NCBI RefSeq assembly: GCF_900102535.1
Contig: NZ_FNBP01000009.1
Location: forward strand, 1-64,000
Length of the DNA: 64,000 nucleotides
From: Sulfitobacter delicatus
GTDB taxonomy: Bacteria > Pseudomonadota > Alphaproteobacteria > Rhodobacterales > Rhodobacteraceae
Reading direction: 5' to 3'
This document shows positions 1 to 7,121 of this stretch, in pieces. A program made the position numbers and the translations under genes. The stretch's first letter is position 1. Every line of letters begins with the position of its first letter. The notes under the pieces were generated by a model that searched no databases, was not told the origin of the DNA, and worked only from the letters and a program-made list of their open reading frames with translations.

Positions 1-71
1 ACCTTCGATACCTTCTGAAAACCTGGAAGCCTCACACCGCTACGCCCGAACTTGATTCTATATTTTGGAGG

Positions 72-102
72 TGTCTACAACTTCTAGCAGCTGTAGGTTC
101 AA
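72..102 (-). promoter_or_regulatory. Candidate MerR-type promoter, pointing left
   Basis: On the minus strand a TTGAAC box (97-102) and a TAGACA box (72-77) are separated by 19 bases. This over-long spacer is the hallmark of promoters remodelled by MerR activators. It points out of the window and lies divergent from the MerR gene at 214, the usual arrangement for a regulator and its target. The target gene is not visible, and the dyad inside the spacer is imperfect, so this is an inference. Confidence 0.3.
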
Positions 103-177
103 GCGCGATTGTCGCTAATTGGCTGGCAATCACGGACCTGTGAGGAGGTGGTGAATCTTGTGATGTCTGCCACTTAA

Positions 178-196
178 AGCTACACCCTCTGTAGCT
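178..196. promoter_or_regulatory. Palindrome AGCTACA-N5-TGTAGCT, candidate MerR operator
   Basis: Perfect 7-base inverted repeats with a 5-base spacer lie 18 bases upstream of the MerR-family start codon. The element resembles half-sites bound by zinc/cadmium/lead-type MerR proteins, whose promoters often contain CTACAG and GTGTAG. It could be the autoregulatory site, but no consensus -35/-10 pair with a 19-20 base spacer was found across it. Confidence 0.35.
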
Positions 197-213
197 AATG
201 TGGAGAGCCTGAA

Positions 214-642
214 ATGTTGACCATTGGGACGCTTGCAAAAAAGACCGGTACAAAAGTGCAGACAGTCCGGTATTATGAGCAGATCGGGCTCATGCCAGAA
301 CCCGGCAGAACTGAAGGCGGCCAGCGACGATATGGTGATGCCGAGCTTGACCGCCTGTCGTTCGTCCGGCACGCGCGGCAACTGGGGTTCTCGTTGGATG
401 CGATCCGCGAACTGCTCGACCTCAGCGATCACCCGGGAAAATCTTGCGCGGAGGCCGATGCGATTGCCCGCCGGCAGCTTAAGCAAGTTGAGCATCGACT
501 GGCTCGCCTGGAGGCGCTGCGCACGGAATTGAAACGTATGGTGCATGAGTGCAGTGGCGGGCAGACCGCTGACTGCCGTGTGTTAGAGGTGTTGAGAGAC
601 CACTCCGAATGCCTGACAAACCATGAAGAGATCGGCGGCTAA
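214..642 (+). CDS. MerR-family heavy-metal-responsive transcriptional regulator
   Basis: This 142-residue protein matches the full length of the ZntR/CueR/CadR class. The N-terminal winged helix-turn-helix contains the typical TVRYYEQIGL stretch (about residues 16-25), followed by the long dimerisation helix. Cys78 and the pair Cys113/Cys121 (a CX7C metal loop) are at the positions used for metal binding in this family. A cysteine near 78, rather than the serine of CueR, favours a divalent soft metal such as Zn, Cd, Pb or Hg over Cu(I), although that is inference. It lies two bases before a decayed YnfA gene and upstream of a CDF transporter, which fits a metal-efflux cassette. A further Cys (133) lies in the C-terminal tail. 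Confidence 0.9.
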   Translation: MLTIGTLAKKTGTKVQTVRYYEQIGLMPEPGRTEGGQRRYGDAELDRLSFVRHARQLGFSLDAIRELLDLSDHPGKSCAEADAIARRQLKQVEHRLARLEALRTELKRMVHECSGGQTADCRVLEVLRDHSECLTNHEEIGG

Positions 643-643
643 G

Positions 644-944
644 ATGCCCGTTGCGTTTGTCTATCCGATCGCGGCGCTTGCCGAAATCGCAGGGTGTTTC
701 GCTATCTAGGCCTGTTGGCACTTTGGGTTTCGCCTGGCACTGCTGCTGTCCTAGCCTTGTTCGGATGGCTCTAGGCGCAGGTGGAAGCTGTCGCCGCGGG
801 ACACACATTTACAGCTTATGGTGGCGTCCATATAGCGGCCTCGGTTGTGTGGATGTGGTGGGCAAAAGTAGGCCTGACAGCCGGGAACTGCTCGGGACCG
901 TTATTTGTTTGCTAGGGGCAACAGCCGCACCGCATGAATACTAA
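644..944 (+). pseudogene. Decayed YnfA-family (UPF0060) membrane protein gene
   Basis: The stretch starts with an ATG directly after the MerR gene and reads MPVAFVYPIAALAEIAGCFA, a typical YnfA N-terminus, before a stop. Homology then jumps between frames: LWVSPGTAAVLALFGWL, then FTAYGGVHIAASVVWMWW, then ELLGTVICLLGA, which correspond in order to the later segments of YnfA. At least two frameshifts and one stop interrupt a gene of normal length of about 108 residues. YnfA proteins are four-helix inner-membrane proteins often placed beside MerR regulators. The gene is clearly broken here unless the sequence contains errors. Confidence 0.75.
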
Positions 945-1079
945 GAAATGGGCCCGTTCGGCTCAAGCGAAATCTGGTTCAACTTACTTTGATTCATTCC
1001 AGAAAGACGAAAGAACTCCGGAATAATAGCTCGTCGTTTGAGTTTGCAATTCTGCAAGTTCTGGGATTAAGAATAGCGC

Positions 1080-1679
1080 ATGGTAGAGCAGAAGAATGCA
1101 TCGGAAAGACGCACACTCTGGATCGTTCTGGGGCTGAACATCGGGTTGGCTATCGCCTTCTTTATCTCGGGCGCATTTGGCGATTCAACCGCCCTTATCG
1201 CCAATGGTCTCGACAATTTATCAGATAGTTTTGTCTACGGGATCAGTCTCTTTGCCTTGTCCCGATCCGCGAAGTGGAAGCGTGGAGCGGCGAATGTTTC
1301 GGGCGGCCTGCTGATCCTTTTCGCCGTCGGCATCCTTTATGATGCTTGGCGTCGCTACGTTGGCGGATCGGATCCTCTTGGCATAATCATGATCATCATG
1401 GCACTGGTCGCGGCGGGCATTAACGCGCTCTGCGTTTGGCTGTTGGCACGTATTCGCGATCCAGATGTGAACATCCGCGCGGCGAACACATTCAGCTGGA
1501 ACGATTTCGCCGCCAATCTCGGCATTGTTGCCGCAGGCTTACTCGTGGCTTGGCTTGGAGCGAATTGGCCCGACCTTATTGTTGGCGTTATTGTTGCTGG
1601 CATTGCTGCTTGGGGCGGTGTCGGAATACTGAAAGACGCACATGGTGAACATCATAAGGCTGTTTGCCATGACGATTAG
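1080..1679 (+). CDS. Cation diffusion facilitator (CDF)-type transporter, membrane domain only
   Basis: The 199-residue protein has about five or six hydrophobic segments and a GLDNLSDS motif near residue 40, matching the Asp-rich metal site of CDF transporters in helix II. A second site with N/D residues lies in SWNDFAANLG around residue 140. It lacks the roughly 90-residue cytoplasmic C-terminal domain of CzcD, so it belongs to the short CDF-like group. It ends in a His/Cys-containing tail (HGEHHKAVCHDD) that could bind metal. It probably exports divalent cations to the periplasm under the MerR protein encoded upstream. The substrate cannot be deduced from sequence. Confidence 0.8.
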   Translation: MVEQKNASERRTLWIVLGLNIGLAIAFFISGAFGDSTALIANGLDNLSDSFVYGISLFALSRSAKWKRGAANVSGGLLILFAVGILYDAWRRYVGGSDPLGIIMIIMALVAAGINALCVWLLARIRDPDVNIRAANTFSWNDFAANLGIVAAGLLVAWLGANWPDLIVGVIVAGIAAWGGVGILKDAHGEHHKAVCHDD

Positions 1680-1833
1680 GTAGGGACGTGGGCTTGACCG
1701 GAGGGGTAATGACAGTTTAGCGCGCTGTGATTGTTTTTCTTCTGGCCTTTCTACGCTGTCTATCTGATCAAGCGAACGACTGTAATTCGCTCTTATCCTG
1801 TCCGATTTAGGAAAAACCTTGGAAGGATTTCAC

Positions 1834-2301
1834 ATGACCCTCACACGCCGCCGCCTTCTGGCCTGTTCCGCGAGCTCATTCGTCGCTGCGCCATTCGCAG
1901 TTTGGGCTGAAGAAAAGCCTACCATCCACGTGATGAAAGATCCCAATTGCGGGTGCTGTTCGGCTTGGATCGACATCTTGGAAAAAAACGGTTTTGCCGT
2001 AACAACTGAACGCAGCTTTGGGACGCTGTTGATCCGGCACAAGTTGGACAGCGGCATCCCGCAGAACATGACCTCGTGTCACACCGGCGAGATTGAAGGC
2101 TATATGATCGAAGGTCACGTTCCGCCCGCCGACATCCGCAAACTGCTGGCCGAGCGTCCAGATGCCATCGGCCTTGCCGTGCCGGGGATGCCCTATGGCT
2201 CACCAGGTATGGGGTCAGAAGATGAACGCGAAGCCTATGAGGTCTTTCTAATCTTTAGGGACGGCAGCACAAAAGTGTTTTCGCATTACGACGCTGCATA
2301 G
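1834..2301 (+). CDS. DUF411 metal-binding protein, exported (first copy)
   Basis: The ATG at 1834 is preferred over an in-frame TTG at 1819 because GGAAGG lies 7 bases before it and it begins a signal sequence. Residues 1-26 (MTLTRRRLLACSASS and on) form an exported, possibly Tat-type signal. The mature part carries DPNCGCC (Cys39, 41, 42), followed by SCHTGEIEGY and EGHVP, the conserved features of DUF411. Members occur in copper/silver resistance loci and are thought to bind metal, but the biochemical role is not settled. A second copy lies at 5425, sharing the architecture but clearly diverged. Confidence 0.85.
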   Translation: MTLTRRRLLACSASSFVAAPFAVWAEEKPTIHVMKDPNCGCCSAWIDILEKNGFAVTTERSFGTLLIRHKLDSGIPQNMTSCHTGEIEGYMIEGHVPPADIRKLLAERPDAIGLAVPGMPYGSPGMGSEDEREAYEVFLIFRDGSTKVFSHYDAA

Positions 2302-2397
2302 GGCACTGCGCTGAAACTTGCTGCAAAGTATGGTGACAGGAACCTCAGTGTCCATCTTTTGGTTTGCACTGTGTCAACCAAAGCAAGGAGCAAGATC

Positions 2398-2832
2398 ATG
2401 CAAGTTCAGGACATCATGACGAGCAATCCCACCTGCTGCGACCCCGATACTTCGATTCAGGAAGCCGCTGCCCTTATGGCTGAAAAGTCTGTCGGCTCCA
2501 TTCCGGTGCTCAATGACGCCGGTGAGCCCGTTGGCATCGTGACGGACCGCGATATCTGCTGTGGTGCCGTTGCGCAGCGCAAGACGGTTGAAACACCGGT
2601 TTCAGAAGTCATGTCGAACGACCTTCTGACAGTCTCTGCTGACGACGACGTTGAGAGCTGTTGCAACAAGATGGAAGAAAAACAGGTTCTGCGTAGCGTG
2701 GTCACCGACGAAAGCGGTAAATGCTGTGGCGTCGTCGCCCAAGCGGATGTCGCCCGGGAGGCCGGTGAAGCGGAGACCGCAGAGTTGGTGGAAGAAGTTT
2801 CGCAACCCAAGAAGAAATCGGGCTGCTGCTGA
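2398..2832 (+). CDS. Tandem CBS-domain protein with five Cys-Cys pairs
   Basis: The ATG at 2398 follows an AAGGAG ribosome-binding site by 7 bases; the frame is open further upstream but without such a site. The 144-residue product is a stand-alone CBS pair (VQDIMTSNP... and VSEVMSNDLLTVS...), the fold that usually binds adenosyl nucleotides. Unusually, all ten cysteines occur as vicinal pairs: TCCD, ICCG, SCCN, KCCG and the C-terminal GCC. Such spacing suggests metal or thiol sensing, but no function is established. The acidic/lysine-rich tail ends in SGCC. It sits between a DUF411 gene and a CDF transporter gene and has no signal peptide, so it should be cytoplasmic. Confidence 0.85.
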   Translation: MQVQDIMTSNPTCCDPDTSIQEAAALMAEKSVGSIPVLNDAGEPVGIVTDRDICCGAVAQRKTVETPVSEVMSNDLLTVSADDDVESCCNKMEEKQVLRSVVTDESGKCCGVVAQADVAREAGEAETAELVEEVSQPKKKSGCC

Positions 2833-2893
2833 CAACGTAATGAGCCCAACGGTTCATCCGGATAAGGGCTTTCAGTTTTTTGCCAATGGAAAT

Positions 2894-2926
2894 GATCAGA
2901 ACGCGGTGTAGGACCGCGTTCTGATC
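2894..2926. terminator. Perfect 14-bp inverted repeat between CBS and CDF genes
   Basis: GATCAGAACGCGGT and its exact reverse complement are separated by 5 bases. A stem this long would fold strongly in RNA and could end the CBS transcript, though no T-run follows. It may instead be an operator, since the CDF start codon is only 26 bases beyond it. Confidence 0.5.
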
Positions 2927-2951
2927 GAACTAACAGAAAGAGGCGCGGCCG

Positions 2952-3899
2952 ATGGCTCACGATCACGCTCATATAGATCCCGAGAGTGGTGACCGCAGGG
3001 TATCCATTGCGATTTGGGCGAACGCGCTGCTTACGGCGGCACAGATCGTTGGCGGGATTTTCGCCGGTTCGTTGGCGCTTATTGCTGATGCGCTGCATAA
3101 CTTTTCTGACATGGCCTCATTGGTCATCGCCTTTGTCGCCCGAAAAATCGCGCGACGTCCAGCGGATGAACGCATGACCTTCGGCTATGGCCGGATCGAA
3201 GTCGTTGCCGCCCTGATCAACTACACCACGCTTATCCTTGTCGGGCTTTACCTGATCTATGAAGGCGGGATGCGCATGATTGACCCGCCGCAAGTGGCGG
3301 GTTGGACTGTCGTGATTTTGGGCGGGGTCGCGCTTGTAGTCGACACTCTTACGGCGCTGCTGACCTACTCAATGCAAAAGGGCAGCGTGAACATCAGAGC
3401 GCTGTTCCTGCACAATTTATCGGATGCTTTGGCTTCAGTTGCCGTAATCATCGGCGGCATCCTGATCATCCTTTACGATCTTCGGTGGGTTGATCCGGCC
3501 ATCACCATCGGCATTGCCCTTTATATCCTATACCTCGCTCTAACTGAGATCGGCGATCCTATACGTATGCTGATGCTGGGCAGCCCGCCTGACATGGATG
3601 CGGGTGCGGTGGTTGAAGCGATGACGAACGTCGAGGGTGTGCGCGATGTGCATCACGTTCACCTATGGCAAATGCAGGAACATGAGGTCGCACTCGATTG
3701 TCATGTGGTTTTGGAGGGAACAGGTCTCGAGGACCTTGAGTCTGCAAAAGATACCCTCAAAGGAATATTGGCAGACGACTTTGGCATCACCCATTCAAGC
3801 CTTGAGTTTGAAACCCTCGGCAATGCGCATGAGAATGCATCACTGTTCGGTCATGCGGATCGGCGAAAGAGTAAAGGCGAAGGAACCGGCACAGATTGA
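2952..3899 (+). CDS. Cation diffusion facilitator transporter, CzcD/ZitB-like
   Basis: This is a full-length CDF exporter of 315 residues: a His-rich N-terminus (MAHDHAHID), six predicted membrane helices, and the metal-site motifs ADALHNFSDM (helix II, about 46-55) and HNLSDALAS (helix V, about 154-162). A cytoplasmic domain with HHVHLWQMQEHE and a His-containing tail follows. The HxxxD arrangement in both helices is typical of zinc- and cadmium-transporting members that exchange metal for protons. An AAAGAGGCG ribosome-binding stretch precedes the ATG. It forms part of the metal island and is the second CDF gene within 3 kb. Confidence 0.9.
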   Translation: MAHDHAHIDPESGDRRVSIAIWANALLTAAQIVGGIFAGSLALIADALHNFSDMASLVIAFVARKIARRPADERMTFGYGRIEVVAALINYTTLILVGLYLIYEGGMRMIDPPQVAGWTVVILGGVALVVDTLTALLTYSMQKGSVNIRALFLHNLSDALASVAVIIGGILIILYDLRWVDPAITIGIALYILYLALTEIGDPIRMLMLGSPPDMDAGAVVEAMTNVEGVRDVHHVHLWQMQEHEVALDCHVVLEGTGLEDLESAKDTLKGILADDFGITHSSLEFETLGNAHENASLFGHADRRKSKGEGTGTD

Positions 3900-4034
3900 G
3901 CGGCAGCCGAACTCGCGAAGGCTGCGCGCCGCCTTGAGCAACGTCCCGCCCATATGAGCGCATTCCGCCATTCTTCCGCTTTCCTTTTTCGACCAAGGAT
4001 CGACATTTCAACAACGTGCTCCTATATCACCATC

Positions 4035-4382
4035 ATGCGCATTTTGCTTCGCCTTGCCACGTTCTGCCTATCACTCGTTCTCCTAACGGGTGCGTTGGCG
4101 CATGATCTGGCGGCGGCGAATATGTCGATAGAGATGTCCGGCATGACCGTATCCTCGACAAGTGATCAGGGCGAAGCCTGCGCAGCTTGTTTGCCAGGGG
4201 AGCAAAGCGAGGTTGTCTGCGACATAGATTGCACAGCTCCCGTATTTGTTTATTCGCAGATGCATCAGTCATCCATAGAGAGCGTTCAGCGCTTCTTCAT
4301 GCCTGCGCCAGCGGATCTCAGCCTTGCCGGGCTTAATCCCGGGTCTGATCCTTTCCCACCAAGAACCACCTTCCTGAGTTGA
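4035..4382 (+). CDS. Small secreted cysteine-containing protein of unknown function
   Basis: The frame is open from 3954, but the ATG at 4035 begins a clear signal peptide (MRILLRLATFCLSLVLLTGALA), giving 115 residues. The mature part contains a Met-rich stretch (NMSIEMSGMTV) followed by ACAACLPGE and VVCDIDC, four cysteines spaced like a metal- or disulfide-binding unit. It resembles the small exported proteins found in bacterial copper loci, but I cannot assign a family. It is the likely first gene of the long copper/thiol operon, separated from the next gene by two hairpins. Confidence 0.65.
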   Translation: MRILLRLATFCLSLVLLTGALAHDLAAANMSIEMSGMTVSSTSDQGEACAACLPGEQSEVVCDIDCTAPVFVYSQMHQSSIESVQRFFMPAPADLSLAGLNPGSDPFPPRTTFLS

Positions 4383-4440
4383 CCGGCCGCACCGAAGGGT
4401 GACGGCCCGGTCTCGCGTTGTCTGCTGCCAAGCGGCAGCA
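4381..4440. other. Two consecutive hairpins between operon genes
   Basis: GACCGGCCG (4381-4389) can pair with CGGCCCGGTC (4403-4412) with one bulge. A perfect 7-bp stem TGCTGCC/GGCAGCA with a 4-base loop follows at 4423-4440. No T-tract follows. They may protect the upstream message from decay or attenuate transcription before the Asp-box gene at 4481. Confidence 0.4.
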
Positions 4441-4480
4441 AAGCGATCGACCCTATCCGTCACTTTCGGGAACGACCTTC

Positions 4481-5428
4481 ATGTCACTTTATCAATCGCG
4501 CGATATTTCGCGTAGACGCATGCTGTCCAGCGGACTCGCTGCCATGGGTGCGGCGCTGACCCTACCTCATGTGTCATATGCAACCACTCAGGGGGCTTCG
4601 ATCCGGGCCCTCGGATACGACGGCAACTCATTGATCGTCGCGTCTGAGCATGCTCTCTGGCGCGTCTCCACCGCAAATCAAATAAGCGAACGGCCACTTG
4701 ATCACACAGTCACCGCGATCGCCAGCCACCCCGAGGCTTCGGGCAGTCTCTTTGCGGCGGTCGAGCCAACCGGTCTCTTGCGCAGCCGCGACGGCGGGCG
4801 CACGTGGACCAACGCAGGTGCAGGTTTGCCTCCAGTCCGGGTTACTGCTCTGACCCAAGCGGCCCTTGAGCCAGGTTTGGCCTATGCTGCGCTTGCGGGT
4901 GACGGGCTCTGGCGCAGCGAAGACGCCGGGGAAAGCTGGGAGTTCGTGATGGACCGGCCCTATCTGAACGGAGCCGAGCAGGAGGTGCTCACGCTCGTTT
5001 CTGTGGGAAATCCGACTGGCATGGGCGGCATCTGGCTATATGCCGGAACTGAGGCAGGACTAACCCGCGTGCCCGATTGCTTTTGTCGCTGGCAGGATGT
5101 GACGGCGGGTAATGCCATGGATGCTCTGGTCGAGGGTAAAGCGCTGCCGCCCACGACACCGCTGCCTGTAGGGCAGCCTGTCCCACATCTCGCGCTCTCG
5201 CCCAAAGCACCGGAGCAACTCTACGTGGGCCTCGACAGTGGCCTTTGGACTTCGGCAGACGCAGGGGTGAATTGGTCGCTGGTTGCTGATGGAAAAATCG
5301 ACGCACTGGCTGTCGATCCTGCCGATCCTCAGCGTCTGACCGTCGTTCGCGACGGCAATCTTTCTGTCAGCCGCGATGGCGGCCTGACGTTCGACACTCT
5401 CGACATCTTTGAAGGAGACAAAAATTGA
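4481..5428 (+). CDS. Exported Asp-box/BNR repeat protein (beta-propeller), copper locus
   Basis: The ATG at 4481 is chosen because it starts a twin-arginine-type signal (SRRRMLSSGLAAMGAAL); the frame is open upstream. The 315-residue protein contains at least four Asp-box repeats with the S-x-D-x-G-x-T/S-W pattern: SRDGGRTW, SEDAGESW, SADAGVNW and SRDGGLTF. These predict a beta-propeller of the sialidase/YCF48/WD40-like class. A Cys-x-Cys (DCFCRW) lies around residue 203. It probably acts in the periplasm. No catalytic sialidase residues are obvious, so it is more likely a scaffold or assembly factor. Its stop overlaps the TTG start of the next DUF411 gene. Confidence 0.75.
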   Translation: MSLYQSRDISRRRMLSSGLAAMGAALTLPHVSYATTQGASIRALGYDGNSLIVASEHALWRVSTANQISERPLDHTVTAIASHPEASGSLFAAVEPTGLLRSRDGGRTWTNAGAGLPPVRVTALTQAALEPGLAYAALAGDGLWRSEDAGESWEFVMDRPYLNGAEQEVLTLVSVGNPTGMGGIWLYAGTEAGLTRVPDCFCRWQDVTAGNAMDALVEGKALPPTTPLPVGQPVPHLALSPKAPEQLYVGLDSGLWTSADAGVNWSLVADGKIDALAVDPADPQRLTVVRDGNLSVSRDGGLTFDTLDIFEGDKN

Positions 5429-5919
5429 ACAGTAAATTCACCCTCGGCACGGTTGCCGCAATCACAGCCGCCGGCATCATTGGTTTTGCCACCTTCGGCA
5501 TGGCCGAAAGCGACAGAGCGCCTGACACGGATACCGCTGCGATCACCGTTCCGGCTGACCGCCAGATGACCATTTGGCGCGATCCGTCCTGTGGCTGCTG
5601 TGACGCCTATGCCGATTATGCAGAAGAAAACGGTTATCATGTCACCCGCATTGACGACCGCGATTTTGACAAGCGTTCTGTCGAAGTTGGCGTGCCAGAA
5701 CAGGGGCTCGGTTGCCACCTCGCTGAGGTCGATGGCTATTACATCAGTGGTCTGGTCCCTGTGGAGGTCATTCAACGCCTAACGTCTGAACGCCCCGAGA
5801 TCACCGGCATTACGCTGCCGGGTATGCCCAGCAACGCACCCGGCATGGCGGGCAAGAGTGGCACCCTCAAGACCTATGCCTTCGGCGAGGACGGCGTGGC
5901 CGTGTATTCAAATGAGTGA
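5425..5919 (+). CDS. DUF411 metal-binding protein, exported (second copy)
   Basis: Translation appears to start at TTG 5425, which overlaps the TGA of the preceding gene and follows a GAAGGAGA ribosome-binding site. Residues 1-27 form a signal or anchor. The mature domain has DPSCGCC (Cys56, 58, 59), LGCHLAEVDGYY and LPGMPSNAPGM, all DUF411 hallmarks. Unlike the copy at 1834, the second CxxH region reads GCH rather than SCH and the N-terminus carries an acidic linker. It lies inside the copper/thiol operon, so it is probably the copy that works with SCO1 and the cytochrome. Confidence 0.85.
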   Translation: MNSKFTLGTVAAITAAGIIGFATFGMAESDRAPDTDTAAITVPADRQMTIWRDPSCGCCDAYADYAEENGYHVTRIDDRDFDKRSVEVGVPEQGLGCHLAEVDGYYISGLVPVEVIQRLTSERPEITGITLPGMPSNAPGMAGKSGTLKTYAFGEDGVAVYSNE

Positions 5920-5926
5920 GGATGGA

Positions 5927-6073
5927 ATGATGGAAATGATGAACGGATCTATGATGAATGGGCCGATGTCGGCCGGAATGATGATCGGCTGCGGCCTGTT
6001 GTTCCTTTTGGTGCTGGCGGTGCTGGTTCTGGGCGTGTTGGCTCTGGTCAAATACCTGAGGCGCTCGGCATGA
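5927..6073 (+). CDS. Met-rich single-helix mini membrane protein (paralogue 1)
   Basis: Only 48 residues from the ATG at 5927 (an upstream in-frame ATG at 5912 overlaps the preceding stop). The first 16 residues are Met-rich (MMEMMNGSMMNGPMSAGMM), then one hydrophobic helix, then ALVKYLRRSA. A close relative at 10853 ends in ALVKYLRK, so a conserved Met-rich head, helix and basic tail define a small family. Methionine clusters facing the periplasm commonly bind Cu(I), so I infer a copper-related role. It overlaps the downstream cytochrome gene by ATGA. Confidence 0.7.
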   Translation: MMEMMNGSMMNGPMSAGMMIGCGLLFLLVLAVLVLGVLALVKYLRRSA

Positions 6074-6546
6074 GAGCGTTGATCGTAGCCGCTGTGGTTG
6101 GCATCACGGGCGCCGCTGCGGTTGCTGTCTGGGCCGGGGGGAAGGAAGACGCCCCCCCGGCGCTCACCGTGCTTGGCGTGCCTGTGGATGCGGAAATGCT
6201 CGATCAGGGCGCTGACCTCTATGCGGAGAACTGTGCCTCCTGCCACGGCGCAGACCTCGAGGGCCAACCGGACTGGCGCAGGCGGCTCGACAATGGTCGC
6301 ATGCCCGCGCCGCCGCATGATGAAACGGGCCATACATGGCACCATGCCGATCAGCAGCTTTTCGACATTACCAAGAACGGGCTGGCCTCGGTCGTGCCGG
6401 GTTATGAAAGCGACATGCCCGTGTTCGAGGGCATTCTGAGTGACGCGGAAATCACAGCGATCCTTGGCTATATCAAGAGCACATGGCCCGAGCGTGAACG
6501 CAATTATCAGGCCGAGATCACCTCGAAGAACGAGGAAGGATCATGA
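6070..6546 (+). CDS. Membrane-anchored or secreted class I c-type cytochrome
   Basis: The 158-residue protein starts with an uncleaved or cleaved signal (MRALIVAAVVGITGAAAVAV). It carries one haem-binding CASCH motif (Cys55, Cys58, His59) and a candidate axial Met116 in GYESDMPVFEG. The fold matches mono-haem cytochrome c domains with the C-terminal helix ILGYIKSTWP. It could pass electrons for copper oxidation or reduction in the periplasm. Start and stop overlap both neighbours (ATGA), so it is translationally coupled to the mini membrane protein and to the thioredoxin-like gene. Confidence 0.85.
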   Translation: MRALIVAAVVGITGAAAVAVWAGGKEDAPPALTVLGVPVDAEMLDQGADLYAENCASCHGADLEGQPDWRRRLDNGRMPAPPHDETGHTWHHADQQLFDITKNGLASVVPGYESDMPVFEGILSDAEITAILGYIKSTWPERERNYQAEITSKNEEGS

Positions 6547-7121
6547 GCAACCAGGATCAAGCTGCGCCCAAGTGGCGATGGTCCCTTCTGATCGCCGCGC
6601 TTCCTGCGGCGGTCTTCGCGGCCATCGCGGCGGCTTTCCTATGGGGACTGTTTAACAATGAAGACAGCCTTCCGAGCACCATGATCGGCCGGGACATCCC
6701 AGAGTTTGATTTGCCTCCAATCGAAGGACGCGAAAACGGCTTGTCGACATCAGATCTCCGCGGCGAAGTTTCACTCGTAAATGTCTGGGCCTCCTGGTGC
6801 GTGCCATGCCGGGTCGAGATGCCGCTGCTGGTGGAGCTTTCTCAGACCGGCAGCGTGTCAATCCACGGCATCAATCTAAAGGACAAGCCAGCCGCTGCAC
6901 GCAGGTTTCTCGCAGAACTCGGCGATCCCTATGACCGGATCGGTGCGGATAGCTCTGGCCGGGCCTCTATTGACTGGGGCGTTTACGGAGTGCCGGAAAC
7001 CTTTGTGATCGATTCAAAAGGGCGCATTGCTTACAAACATGTTGGCCCCTTCAACCGGCACTCTCTGGAAAACGATATTCTTCCAGTGGTGCGGCGTTTG
7101 CAACAGGAGCAGGGGGCATGA
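6543..7121 (+). CDS. Membrane-anchored thioredoxin-like protein, DsbE/CcmG type
   Basis: This 192-residue protein has an N-terminal membrane anchor (about residues 13-36) and a periplasmic thioredoxin fold with WASWCVPC (Cys86, Cys89) and the cis-Pro loop GVYGVPETFVID. GVPETF is the CcmG/DsbE signature, so it most likely reduces apocytochrome or copper-protein disulfides using electrons from the CcdA protein encoded in the same operon. It is coupled by ATGA overlaps to both neighbours. It is probably a second, operon-specific copy beside the housekeeping ccm genes. Confidence 0.85.
   Translation: MSNQDQAAPKWRWSLLIAALPAAVFAAIAAAFLWGLFNNEDSLPSTMIGRDIPEFDLPPIEGRENGLSTSDLRGEVSLVNVWASWCVPCRVEMPLLVELSQTGSVSIHGINLKDKPAAARRFLAELGDPYDRIGADSSGRASIDWGVYGVPETFVIDSKGRIAYKHVGPFNRHSLENDILPVVRRLQQEQGA

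Noticed and set aside
644-944. MerT-like mercury transporter after the MerR gene
   Set aside because: The translated pieces match YnfA segment by segment; MerT cysteine pairs are not present.
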